DNA from: Polynucleobacter sp. HIN7
GTDB lineage: Bacteria > Pseudomonadota > Gammaproteobacteria > Burkholderiales > Burkholderiaceae
Length of the DNA: 64,000 nt
Assembly (NCBI RefSeq): GCF_030297595.1
Contig: NZ_AP028138.1
Span: forward strand, 1,674,001-1,738,000
Direction of reading: 5' to 3'
How positions within the stretch are numbered: the first letter of the stretch is position 1; each line of letters begins with the position of its first letter. Below the pieces are notes generated by a model. It searched no databases. It had not been told where the DNA came from and worked only from the letters and a program-made list of their open reading frames with translations. The position numbers were made by a program, and so were the translations under genes. Below, piece after piece: positions 18,367 to 26,571 of this stretch.

Positions 18367-18636
18367 CTACTCGCCCTCACCAAATCGATCTTGAATCAAC
18401 TCACAAATTTTCTTTAGGGCTTCGTCTTCTTTCTCGCCAACGGTCTCGATCGTAACGGTACTACCCATGCCAGCAGCAAGCATCATTACACCCATAATGC
18501 TTTTGGCATTAATGCGTCGGCCATTCTTGCTCATAAATACCTCGCACGGGTACTGACTAGCGAGTTGCGATAATTTTGCGGACGCGCGTGCATGCAGGCC
18601 AAGCTTATTAATGATTTCAATATCAAGTTTTGGCAT
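18367..18636 (-). CDS. ptsH: HPr phosphocarrier protein
   Basis: An 89-residue HPr. The phosphorylatable His is in NKLGLHARASAKL (about residue 15) and the regulatory Ser is in NAKSIMGVMML (about residue 46), so HPr kinase control is possible, though hprK is not in this window. The start at 18636 is preferred to an ATG five codons earlier: it matches the usual MPK start and has AGGA seven bases upstream. It overlaps the end of the EIIA gene by 14 bases. Confidence 0.95.
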   Translation of the reverse strand: MPKLDIEIINKLGLHARASAKLSQLASQYPCEVFMSKNGRRINAKSIMGVMMLAAGMGSTVTIETVGEKEDEALKKICELIQDRFGEGE

Positions 18637-19087
18637 CGCTCGTTCCTGCATTCTGATTCAATTTAAGTTCATCATCGGTTATGGAAGAGGGTGCTCCTAA
18701 ACGAATAATCCCATTTTGACCACCCTGCATGGCTTTAAGAGCAACCGATTCAACTCCGGTACCTCGATAAGAAATCGCCCGCATAAGCATTGGCAAGTTC
18801 ACGCCAGCTAACACAATCACCTTGCATGAAAAGAGTCCAGATTTGGCAAGCCGAGTGGCAACATTCGCTGGGGTAGCGCCCATAACGTCCGTTAAAACTA
18901 ATATGCCATATTCACTTTGGACCTGGGTGGCGGCTTCATAGACGCGATCAAAACTAATCTTGGTGTCTTCATGCGGAGGAATATCAACTGCAGCCATACG
19001 AACCGGCACCTTGCCATAAGTATGCTCAACAAAACCAAGCATGGACCCGGCAATAGGGGTGTGGGCAACAATTAGGATTCCTGGCAC
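18623..19087 (-). CDS. PTS EIIA component, mannose-family fold
   Basis: A 154-residue EIIA-Man-like protein. The phosphoryl acceptor His is in GILIVAHTPIAG at the N terminus, and the fold continues with VLTDVMGATPANVATRLA and VLAGVNLPMLMRA. A longer frame would run into gshB; the GTG at 19087 has AAGGAG ten bases upstream and gives the family length. It starts 1 base after the gshB stop. With HPr and enzyme I but without EIIB or EIIC it forms an incomplete PTS. I infer a regulatory role in carbon or PHA metabolism. Confidence 0.9.
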   Translation of the reverse strand: MPGILIVAHTPIAGSMLGFVEHTYGKVPVRMAAVDIPPHEDTKISFDRVYEAATQVQSEYGILVLTDVMGATPANVATRLAKSGLFSCKVIVLAGVNLPMLMRAISYRGTGVESVALKAMQGGQNGIIRLGAPSSITDDELKLNQNAGTSDAKT

Positions 19088-19088
19088 C

Positions 19089-20027
19089 TTAAATGAGCTC
19101 CTTTTGAAGCAATGTAAGCCATTTTTGAGCAATATCCAAATTCGTTTGTTGAGTGATTTCCACAAAACAGGTGGGGCTTGTCACATTAATCTCGGTCAAG
19201 TAACCGCCGATCATGTCAAGGCCCACCAAGAACAAGCCGCGCTTAGCGAGAATAGGGGCTAAATGATTGGCAATTTCCTCTTCGCGTGCGGTCAGAGCCA
19301 TGGCTAAACCTTTGCCACCAACGGCTAAGTTCCCGCGAATCTCTGAGCCCTGCGGTATACGCGCCAAAGCATAAGGCATGACCTCACCACCAATGAGCAA
19401 AACGCGCTTATCGCCCGAGGTAATTTCGGGCAAGTAACGTTGGGCCATTAGAGTACGTGCGCCGTTCTCACCAAGGGTTTCAACAATGCTTCCTAAATTA
19501 AGGCCATCGGGTCCCACCCGAAATACGCCCATGCCACCCATACCATCGAGTGGCTTAATAACAATGTCGTGATGCAGCCGATGAAAATCGCGGATCGCAT
19601 GAATATCGCGCGTCACTAAACTCGGGGGGATAAATTGTGGGAACTCCGTGATCGAGAGTTTTTCAGAATGATTGCGAACTGCATCCGGTGAGTTAAATAC
19701 CCGCGCTCCTTGTAAAACAGCTGCCGATAGGATCCAGGTGCTCGTCAAATACTCTACCGTGAATGGTGGATCTTGGCGCATTAAGACCGCTGAAAAGTAC
19801 TCCAATGGATACTCCTCAAATGAACCCAGGGCATACCAATGCTCACCATCCAAAAGTTCAATTGTTTGGCAACGTGCTCTGGCCTTGCCTTGTCCCCAAA
19901 CCAAGTCATGGCTTTGGGTATACCAAATCGCATGCCCTGCAGCCTGTGCGGCACGCATCATGGCCAGAGTGCTATCTTTCTCGACCTTAAATGAATCGAG
20001 TGGATCAGCAATAAACAAAAACTTCAT
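19089..20027 (-). CDS. gshB: Glutathione synthetase
   Basis: A 312-residue ATP-grasp enzyme that joins gamma-glutamylcysteine and glycine. Typical features are an N-terminal substrate domain (MKFLFIADPLDSFKVEKDST), MRQDPPFTVEYLT, VIKPLDGMGGMGVFRV (ATP-binding loop), GDKRVLLIGGEV and the C-terminal INVTSPTCFVEI. It follows gshA by 8 bp, giving a complete glutathione pathway in one operon, upstream of the PTS genes. Confidence 0.97.
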   Translation of the reverse strand: MKFLFIADPLDSFKVEKDSTLAMMRAAQAAGHAIWYTQSHDLVWGQGKARARCQTIELLDGEHWYALGSFEEYPLEYFSAVLMRQDPPFTVEYLTSTWILSAAVLQGARVFNSPDAVRNHSEKLSITEFPQFIPPSLVTRDIHAIRDFHRLHHDIVIKPLDGMGGMGVFRVGPDGLNLGSIVETLGENGARTLMAQRYLPEITSGDKRVLLIGGEVMPYALARIPQGSEIRGNLAVGGKGLAMALTAREEEIANHLAPILAKRGLFLVGLDMIGGYLTEINVTSPTCFVEITQQTNLDIAQKWLTLLQKELI

Positions 20028-20035
20028 GGCCAGAC

Positions 20036-21334
20036 TTAAGCGGCCTCGGCATCCGGATCGGTGCGCTCAAGCTCAAGTGATGCAGCCAGCAGAGCCAAAC
20101 GCGCTACAACGCCATATAAGTAGAATCGGTTTGGTGCTGCGCTACCTGGCTTTGCTCTCATATCGGGCATCGCGTTTTGCTCAAACGCGAGCGGCACAAA
20201 ATGCATGCCAGGTGCATTCAAATTCTCATCGGGTCCACGGTCGGTATGAACCCGATAAAAACCCCCAATAACATAACGATCGATCATATAAACCACAGGT
20301 TCGGCCACGGCCTCATTAACCTTCTCAAAGGTATAAACACCTTCTTGAACAATCACGTCACTGACCGCAAGACCCTCTTTAACGATGCTCATCTTATTGC
20401 GATCACGGCGATTTAAGTTCTTTAAATCATTGGGGTCGTGCGCAATCATCACACCCATTCCATAGGTTCCAGCGTCGGGCTTAACAACCACATAGGGCTT
20501 ATCTTTAATGCCGTACTCACGGTATTTCTTAGCAGTCTTTTTAAGAACTTGATCAACGGCTGCGAGCAATTGCTCTTCACCCTTTTGCTCATGAAAATCC
20601 ATCCCCGTACAACGGGCGTAATACGGATTAATCATCCACGGATCAATATTGATTAGTTTGGCAAATTTCTTCGCTAACTCTTCATACGCCTGAAAGTGAT
20701 TAGACTTTCGACGAATCGGCCAGCCGGCATGCAGCCCCGGGAGCAAGTACTGCTCGTACACATTCTCGAGGATTGGCGGAATGCCCGCGGATAAATCATT
20801 GTTAAGCAAAATAGAGCAAGGATCAAAATCCTTGAGTCCCAAACGGGTCTTGCGTAAACCTAGGCGCGTTAGTGGCTCTAAAACTAATTTGCCACCCTCT
20901 GGCAACTCGATGGTGGTTGGTTTTTTAATATCGTCCGATAGGGTACCCAAACGAACATTTAATCCCGCTTGGCGCAGAATCGATGATAAGCAAGCAATAT
21001 TCTGTAGATAGAAGGTATTGCGAGTATGCCGCTCAGGGATCAACAATAAATTTTTGGCCTCTGGGCAGATTTTCTCAATCGCTGCCATCGCAGCCTGAAC
21101 GGCCAAAGGCAACATTTCGGGAGATAGATTATTAAACCCACCCGGAAATAAATTGGTATCAACTGGAGAGAGCTTAAATCCAGAATTCCGCAGGTCGACC
21201 GAGCAATAAAACGGTGGAGTATGCTCCTGCCACTCCAAGCGAAACCAGCGCTCAATCGTTGGGGTTGCTTCGAGTACTTTCGACTCGAGCTCTAAGAGAG
21301 GGCCACTTAAGGCGGTAATAAGATGCGGGACCAT
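20036..21334 (-). CDS. gshA: Glutamate-cysteine ligase
   Basis: A 432-residue gamma-glutamylcysteine synthetase of the type found in acidithiobacilli and betaproteobacteria, distinct from the longer E. coli GshA. Features seen are VDLRNSGFKLSPVDTNLFPGGFNNL near residue 46 and the ATP-grasp-like VVKPDAGTYGMGVMIA and VIVQEGVYTFE. It catalyses the first step of glutathione synthesis. It is the first gene of gshA-gshB-EIIA-ptsH-ptsI, separated from amtB by a 198 bp spacer rich in inverted repeats. Confidence 0.92.
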   Translation of the reverse strand: MVPHLITALSGPLLELESKVLEATPTIERWFRLEWQEHTPPFYCSVDLRNSGFKLSPVDTNLFPGGFNNLSPEMLPLAVQAAMAAIEKICPEAKNLLLIPERHTRNTFYLQNIACLSSILRQAGLNVRLGTLSDDIKKPTTIELPEGGKLVLEPLTRLGLRKTRLGLKDFDPCSILLNNDLSAGIPPILENVYEQYLLPGLHAGWPIRRKSNHFQAYEELAKKFAKLINIDPWMINPYYARCTGMDFHEQKGEEQLLAAVDQVLKKTAKKYREYGIKDKPYVVVKPDAGTYGMGVMIAHDPNDLKNLNRRDRNKMSIVKEGLAVSDVIVQEGVYTFEKVNEAVAEPVVYMIDRYVIGGFYRVHTDRGPDENLNAPGMHFVPLAFEQNAMPDMRAKPGSAAPNRFYLYGVVARLALLAASLELERTDPDAEAA

Positions 21335-21364
21335 ATCCGCATTGTAAGTTTTTTGAAAGAAAGA

Positions 21365-21386
21365 CGCGGAATCTTGCGATTCCGCG
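21365..21386. terminator. 9 bp stem hairpin in amtB-gshA spacer
   Basis: CGCGGAATC and GATTCCGCG form a perfect stem around a TTGC loop, 30 bases upstream of the gshA ATG. On the minus strand it is followed by a pyrimidine-rich tract (TCTTTCTTTC), so it could end amtB transcription. It could also lie in the gshA leader and affect its expression. Confidence 0.55.
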
Positions 21387-21393
21387 CTTAAAA

Positions 21394-21421
21394 ACTAGGC
21401 AACCAACCAGTGCCGCCTAGT
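21394..21421. repeat. Inverted repeat resembling the ctaE hairpin
   Basis: ACTAGGC and GCCTAGT flank a 14-base loop that contains CAACCAAC followed by TGCC. The inside closely matches the hairpin at 4656-4681 (TAGGC, CAACCAAC, TGCCGCCTA in the same order). It may be a copy of a small palindromic repeat family, or a second part of the amtB terminator region. Confidence 0.45.
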
Positions 21422-21476
21422 GAGGGGTAAAAAACAACAAATCACTATTGCCATGCCACACTACCAACTACTATTT

Positions 21477-21525
21477 GATGTCTGGGTTTGCTGGAATCAC
21501 TAAAAACCACCAAACCCATTACATC
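21477..21525. terminator. Long imperfect hairpin just after amtB
   Basis: An 18-base arm (GATGTCTGGGTTTGCTGG) pairs with a 19-base arm beginning CCACCAAACCCA, with two small mismatches and a 12-base loop. It begins 8 bases after the amtB stop on the minus strand. It lacks a T-run, so it may act as an mRNA 3'-end stabiliser or a weak terminator. The rest of the 21335-21532 spacer shows no gene. Confidence 0.5.
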
Positions 21526-21532
21526 AGAATGC

Positions 21533-22918
21533 TTATTTTGAATAAGCGGTCTCACCGTGCGAGACAAGATCGAGACCTTCACGCTCTTGATCTTCGTTCA
21601 CACGTAAACCAATCACGATATCAACAATCTTGTACGCAATCACAGAAATAATTGCGCTCCAGATAATAGTGATACCGACACCTTCAGCCTGGATCAATAC
21701 TTGACTAGCGATTGAGAAATCCGCATCACCTGTTCCACCCAGACTTGGGGCCGTGAACACTCCGGTTAGGATCGCACCAATGATGCCACCTACACCGTGA
21801 ACGCCGAACACGTCTAAGGAGTCATCCGCACCGAGCATTTTCTTCAAACCACTCACACCCCAGAAACAAACGAATCCGCAAACAAGTCCAATCACAATTG
21901 CGCCCATTGGACCGACTGTGCCGCAAGCTGGAGTAATACCAACCAATCCTGCAATCGCACCAGATGCTGCACCTAACATCGAGGCCTTACCTCTAAACAT
22001 AGTCTCAGCGATATTCCAAGCCAAAACTGCAGCAGCAGGAGCAAGCAAGGTGTTAATGAATGGCAAGGTTGCGGTTGCATTTGCTTCCAAGTTTGAGCCC
22101 GCATTAAATCCAAACCAGCCCACCCAGAGAAGTGATGCACCAACCATGGTCAGGGTCAGGCTATGCGGCGTCATTGCATCTTTACCGTAACCAATCCGCT
22201 TGCCAATCATGTAGGCACCAATTAAACCTGCGATACCAGCGTTAATATGAACCACGGTGCCGCCAGCAAAGTCGAGATCGCCCTTACCAAGCAGATAGCC
22301 TCCTGGGCCCCAAACCATGTGAGCGATTGGGAGGTAGGCGAAGGTGAACCAGATTGCACAGAACAAAAGCACTGCTGCAAATTTCATTCTCTCAGCAAAC
22401 GAGCCAACAATCAGACAGGCAGTAATGCCGGCAAAGGTTGCCTGAAAAGCAATAAAAATTAATTCAGGGATCTTAGAGGTGTCGGTAAAAGTATCCGATA
22501 AGGACTCGATCGTAACGCCCGATAAAAAGAGCTTACTAAAGTCACCAATAAATAGCCCTTCGCCACCAAATGCTAACGAGTATCCATAGATCACCCACAA
22601 GATAGCAATCAATGAAAACACCGTCATGACCTGCATCAAGACCGAGAGCATGTTTTTGCTGCGGACCAAGCCACCATAAAACAAGGCCAAGCCTGGAACA
22701 ACCATCATGATGACCAAGATGGTACTTAACATCATCCAAGCAATATCTGCTTTTTCAACAGTCGCTTTTACTTCTGGAGCAGCGGCTGCAGCAGTTGCAG
22801 CGGCGGCAGCGATTGGCTCAGGAGCAGCCAATGCAGCAGACGTTGCCACTACACCAGTGACGCCAATGGCTAGAGCCACTGCGCCACTCGTTAGGACTTT
22901 TTTTATCCAATTCAACAT
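21533..22918 (-). CDS. amtB: Ammonium transporter
   Basis: A 461-residue Amt-family channel. A signal sequence (first 33 residues or so) and an Ala-rich spacer (PEPIAAAAATAAAAAPE) precede the eleven-helix core that begins AWMMLSTILVIMMVVPGLALFYGG. Also seen are AGGTVVHINAGIAGL and VFGVHGVGGIIG, carrying the twin pore His. The ATG at 22918 has AAGGGG upstream; a longer frame would overlap most of glnK. It is 10 bp after glnK, and GlnK is expected to gate it. Confidence 0.97.
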   Translation of the reverse strand: MLNWIKKVLTSGAVALAIGVTGVVATSAALAAPEPIAAAAATAAAAAPEVKATVEKADIAWMMLSTILVIMMVVPGLALFYGGLVRSKNMLSVLMQVMTVFSLIAILWVIYGYSLAFGGEGLFIGDFSKLFLSGVTIESLSDTFTDTSKIPELIFIAFQATFAGITACLIVGSFAERMKFAAVLLFCAIWFTFAYLPIAHMVWGPGGYLLGKGDLDFAGGTVVHINAGIAGLIGAYMIGKRIGYGKDAMTPHSLTLTMVGASLLWVGWFGFNAGSNLEANATATLPFINTLLAPAAAVLAWNIAETMFRGKASMLGAASGAIAGLVGITPACGTVGPMGAIVIGLVCGFVCFWGVSGLKKMLGADDSLDVFGVHGVGGIIGAILTGVFTAPSLGGTGDADFSIASQVLIQAEGVGITIIWSAIISVIAYKIVDIVIGLRVNEDQEREGLDLVSHGETAYSK

Positions 22919-22928
22919 GTTTAACCCC

Positions 22929-23276
<348 letters not shown>

Positions 23277-23293
23277 CTAGATAGTGAGGGGGA

Positions 23294-24118
23294 TTAGAAG
23301 GTTTTGGTGAGGGCAACAACGGCGCTTCCACGACCAGCCCAGTTTGTTGGTGCATTTGTACCAGCGCCAGCAGTAAACCATTCTCTATTCGCATTTGTGC
23401 TGATATAGGAAGCTGAGAGTGACAAGCCGCCTCCAAAATCTTTAGTTACACCCAATTTCCAGTCTGTGTAACTTAAATTATTTAGAGTTTGAGGATATCC
23501 TGGGATAGTTGTATTTGGCTGTCCAGCAATATATTGGTAACCAATATGACCATTGGCTGTTAATCCCCATATTCCCGTGTCATAGTTCACAGTTAAGTCG
23601 GGATAAAACGATCCACTACTATTTGGAATTCCAAATAATGATGTAACAGCATAAGAAAATTTAACAAATCCACTTACGGGCCCAAATGTAAAGTTCTGGG
23701 CTGCGTACAGCTCGGTTGTATTTGGATTATTAATAAATGTAAAAGTTCCCTTGTTTGGGTAGTAATACTGAAGCACACCAAAATCAGAGGCAAATCCTGG
23801 GGCAATCAGCTCCTTTTTAAATCCGGCATAAAAATCCATTTCGACAGGTGCTGTAACTGTTGGCACTTGATTATTAATCCAGCTGATGGTTGAGTTCCAG
23901 TTTCCAATATAGAAGCCACTCTCATGGGCATAATCAAATCCTCCTTGAATAGCAGGTTGGCCATTGGTTTGACTAATTCCTCGATACTTGTAGTCGTTAG
24001 TAATTGTTACGTTTGCAGAGATTGGGCTCTTCTCTTCAGCTGGTGCTGATTGCGCCATAGCACCGCCTGCCAATGCAGAGATCGCTAAAGCGAGCGTGGT
24101 TTTCTTAAAAGTGTTCAT
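23294..24118 (-). CDS. TorF family putative outer membrane porin
   Basis: A 274-residue beta-barrel protein. It has a clear signal peptide (first 22 residues, ending GGAMAQ) and alternating amphipathic strands ending in an aromatic residue (LTKTF), as in outer membrane proteins. The start of the mature part, SANVTITNDYKYRGISQTNGQPAIQGGFDY, is the hallmark of the TorF/TIGR02001 family. It heads the TorF-glnK-amtB unit directly behind a sigma-54 promoter. I infer that it admits nitrogen compounds across the outer membrane under nitrogen limitation; the substrate is unknown. Confidence 0.88.
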   Translation of the reverse strand: MNTFKKTTLALAISALAGGAMAQSAPAEEKSPISANVTITNDYKYRGISQTNGQPAIQGGFDYAHESGFYIGNWNSTISWINNQVPTVTAPVEMDFYAGFKKELIAPGFASDFGVLQYYYPNKGTFTFINNPNTTELYAAQNFTFGPVSGFVKFSYAVTSLFGIPNSSGSFYPDLTVNYDTGIWGLTANGHIGYQYIAGQPNTTIPGYPQTLNNLSYTDWKLGVTKDFGGGLSLSASYISTNANREWFTAGAGTNAPTNWAGRGSAVVALTKTF

Positions 24119-24166
24119 AAATACTCCCTTCTGGTTGAATGAAAAAATGCACTACACATTTAGTCA

Positions 24167-24182
24167 TGCAATAAGCGTGCCA
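24167..24182 (-). promoter_or_regulatory. Sigma-54 promoter of TorF-glnK-amtB
   Basis: The minus strand reads TGGCACG-N4-TTGCA, a full match to the RpoN consensus with GG (-24) and GC (-12) exactly 10 bases apart. The predicted start of transcription is near 24156, giving a leader of about 38 bases with AAGGGAG before the TorF ATG. Sigma-54 control fits the nitrogen genes downstream. Confidence 0.88.
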
Positions 24183-24287
24183 GGTTATTAAATATTGTTT
24201 TAAATCAGGTACTTATTTAATTTTTTGGCTTTGGATTTGACTAAATTGGGGCTTAATTTGGTGAATATCTGGGTTTCTTTGGGCTTT

Positions 24288-24304
24288 TGCACCAAATGAA
24301 TGCA
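24288..24304. promoter_or_regulatory. NtrC-like binding site 1
   Basis: TGCACCAAATGAATGCA matches the NtrC consensus TGCACC-N5-GGTGCA at 10 of 12 defined positions. Its centre is about 140 bases upstream of the predicted sigma-54 start, a normal enhancer distance. It overlaps a further inverted repeat, CCAAATGA and TCATTTGG. Confidence 0.6.
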
Positions 24305-24322
24305 TCATTTGGGGTCATTTTG

Positions 24323-24339
24323 TGCACCACCTTTGGGCA
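24323..24339. promoter_or_regulatory. NtrC-like binding site 2
   Basis: TGCACCACCTTTGGGCA matches the same consensus at 10 of 12 positions. Its centre is 35 bases from site 1, about three helical turns plus a little, compatible with cooperative NtrC binding. It lies 35 bases upstream of the ubiK ATG on the other strand. Confidence 0.55.
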
Positions 24340-24373
24340 TGCAAGGTCTTTAGGTTCGCCCTACAATTCGCTT

Positions 24374-24631
24374 ATGCAAAAACCCAGTCAACTATTCGAG
24401 CAAATGCAGACCATTGCGGTCGATATGCAAAACAAGATTGGTGAGGTGATTCGTAACTCACCTGCCAAAGACATTGAAAAAAATGTCCGGGCCATGATGA
24501 CCCAGGGTTTTCAGCGCATGGATTTGGTTACACGCGAAGAGTTTGATATTCAGTCCAAGGTCTTGGCTAAGACTCGTGAGAAATTAGAGGCGCTTGAAGC
24601 AAAAGTAGCTGCCCTCGAAAACAAGTCGTAA
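24374..24631 (+). CDS. ubiK: Ubiquinone biosynthesis accessory factor UbiK
   Basis: An 85-residue BMFP-family (YqiC-like) protein. It has an amphipathic N terminus (QLFEQMQTIAVDMQNKIGEVI) and a C-terminal coiled coil (LAKTREKLEALEAKVAALENK) that forms trimers. UbiK supports aerobic ubiquinone synthesis with UbiJ. A longer frame from 24287 would start inside the regulatory region; the ATG at 24374 matches the family N terminus. It converges on the MFS gene with a 4 bp gap. Confidence 0.88.
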   Translation: MQKPSQLFEQMQTIAVDMQNKIGEVIRNSPAKDIEKNVRAMMTQGFQRMDLVTREEFDIQSKVLAKTREKLEALEAKVAALENKS

Positions 24632-24635
24632 TGAT

Positions 24636-25979
24636 TTAGATCTTTACGACCTCATCTTCAGCTTCATCATCTCGAAAGAAGGTGGCTGGAAAATATTTGG
24701 GTGCAATCAAGAACCAAATAAAGCCAGCAATCTGCACCACTAGAAATACCGCTAGCGCCAAATCATAAGCGCTGCTTTTGTTCCAACCCAAAGCAATGCC
24801 CAAATCCAATAAATGACCAATACCCCATTGCACAATAAAAGCGCCAATAAAGAGTGTTAAGTTATAGGTGGTGCTGACTCTTCCCGAATAGTGTTTCGGG
24901 AAATACAAAACAATAATGCTCTGCGCCAACACAAACGAGGCGCAGGTAATCGCAAATAAATACCACCAGATCCATACCAAGGGCGTTTGCCAAAAATACG
25001 CGCAGGCCTGCATGATCATCGATGCGCCAACCATCCAGGTCATGTAGCGCATCGTATCAACTCCGCGCTTGGCTAATTTTGGCAAGATCCAAGCATTAAA
25101 GAGATAGGCAAAGAGGAGTACGGTGTTAAATCCAAATACGATTTGTGCGGCAGTGCTTGGGCGATACTCCATCACCTCAATGAGCCATGGGCCAAACCAT
25201 AAGGTTTGTATCGCAATAAATCCGCCATAACAAAATGTGCCCAGTGGCAAGATGCGCCAGAAAAATGGATTGGTCAGAATTGGCTGATAACTTTGCCACG
25301 ATAAATTCGCTTGTGCGCTGGGTATTTCGTGATTTGTGTGCTGATGTTGCTGATTTTGTTTTCGTACCGGTAAACCAAAGTACAGAATCAGGATTGCCAG
25401 AAATGACAAGCCAGCAAGTACCAAAAAGACTCCGCGCCAACCGATATAAGGCGTGACCAGATGAACTGGCCATGTGCTTGCTAGGGCACCACTGGTACCA
25501 AACACCAACATGGCTGAAGCTAATTGTCCTTGTTGAGAGGGCGCGTACCAAGCCCTAAATCCTGAGAATGCAGCCATTAGACAGGCGGACACCCCCATTC
25601 CAATTAAGACCCGTGCAATCACTAATGTGTTGAAGTTCTCGGCCAAGGCAAAAATAATGGCTCCAATCACAGCAAGGGTCATCACCCAAACTTCAGTAAT
25701 CCGTGGGCCAAAGCGATCTAGCGCCAAACCCAAGGGAATTTGTGTCATTCCAAAGCCAACAAAATAGGCTGAGGACAAGAGTCCTAAATCCGCGTTGCTA
25801 ATTTCGAGATCGCGCACAAGATCTGGAGCGATCACCACATTGATCGTACGAAATGCATACGACATAAAGTAGGCCATGGCAAAGCATAAGAAAATCCGCA
25901 ATGCAAAGCTGCCCTCTAGGGGTAGCTTTAGATGATCATTGGGTCTGCCATACCAATGGGAATAATGCGCCCGACTCAT
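24636..25979 (-). CDS. MFS transporter
   Basis: A 447-residue major facilitator with twelve predicted membrane helices and a hydrophilic loop (about residues 205-230, rich in Gln and His) between the halves. The motif-A like sequence GLALDRFGPRITEV follows helix 2, and ARVLIGMGVSACLMAAF follows helix 4. The substrate cannot be told from sequence. It starts 7 bp after the lipoprotein gene and may be the last gene of the lipoate operon. Confidence 0.9.
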   Translation of the reverse strand: MSRAHYSHWYGRPNDHLKLPLEGSFALRIFLCFAMAYFMSYAFRTINVVIAPDLVRDLEISNADLGLLSSAYFVGFGMTQIPLGLALDRFGPRITEVWVMTLAVIGAIIFALAENFNTLVIARVLIGMGVSACLMAAFSGFRAWYAPSQQGQLASAMLVFGTSGALASTWPVHLVTPYIGWRGVFLVLAGLSFLAILILYFGLPVRKQNQQHQHTNHEIPSAQANLSWQSYQPILTNPFFWRILPLGTFCYGGFIAIQTLWFGPWLIEVMEYRPSTAAQIVFGFNTVLLFAYLFNAWILPKLAKRGVDTMRYMTWMVGASMIMQACAYFWQTPLVWIWWYLFAITCASFVLAQSIIVLYFPKHYSGRVSTTYNLTLFIGAFIVQWGIGHLLDLGIALGWNKSSAYDLALAVFLVVQIAGFIWFLIAPKYFPATFFRDDEAEDEVVKI

Positions 25980-25986
25980 TTAGTGC

Positions 25987-26571
25987 TTAGTTTGGTCGAA
26001 ACTCATCAAAAAATATAGCGATGTTTTCTTGACTGAGGAGAGACTCTAATTGACTGGACTGCCCCGTGCGAATGACGCTAACTTGGTAAAGGTTCACAAA
26101 ATCATTGGCAGCCGGTCTAATTAACCACCGTACCCGCATCACCTTTTTACTCTCAGGAAGACTTAAATAATAGTCTTGCGTGACTTGTTTAGCTTGACCC
26201 GCTGGGCCAATTCGGCTGGTGGCATCTTTGACCAGATTAAATTGGGTTGTGTTTGCCTGTCGTAGCAGGGTATTTTTTAACATCTGCTCAACCTGTGTAA
26301 CCTGAGTCGCAATCGTGGCTGGGATTTGTGTGGTCATCACCGCAAATACATCCTCATCGACTTTGGCGAACTCCAGAGTTTGCTTTAGAGACGTTGTTTG
26401 ATAGGTAATGTCGCGCTCAATTAGTTGGGGCTTACTCGGAAACATCACCGAATAACCCTGAGCATCGTTTTTAATGGTACGCCAATCAAATTGAGGGCTA
26501 CACGCTACGATGAGAGTACAAAGGGTAGCTAGCCCAAATATGCGTATTGCCCTATACAACGCCAGCCTCAT
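25987..26571 (-). CDS. Uncharacterised lipoprotein
   Basis: I do not recognise this family. The ATG at 26571 gives 194 residues with a lipoprotein signal ([10 protein letters not shown], lipid Cys about residue 21) and a soluble periplasmic domain ([20 protein letters not shown] and later [11 protein letters not shown]) with mixed beta strands. A longer frame overlapping lipA exists but has no signal and a biased composition, so it is rejected. The gene overlaps the lipA stop by 20 bases, which suggests coupling to lipoate synthesis without showing a role in it. Confidence 0.75.
   Translation of the reverse strand: MRLALYRAIRIFGLATLCTLIVACSPQFDWRTIKNDAQGYSVMFPSKPQLIERDITYQTTSLKQTLEFAKVDEDVFAVMTTQIPATIATQVTQVEQMLKNTLLRQANTTQFNLVKDATSRIGPAGQAKQVTQDYYLSLPESKKVMRVRWLIRPAANDFVNLYQVSVIRTGQSSQLESLLSQENIAIFFDEFRPN

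Noticed and set aside
19088..19165. Upstream start for the PTS EIIA gene
   Set aside because: It runs into gshB; the GTG at 19087 has AAGGAG upstream and matches the family start.
22780..22815. Low-complexity GCA/GCG repeats as a regulatory or CRISPR-like array
   Set aside because: They code the Ala-rich spacer of AmtB and have no constant unit.
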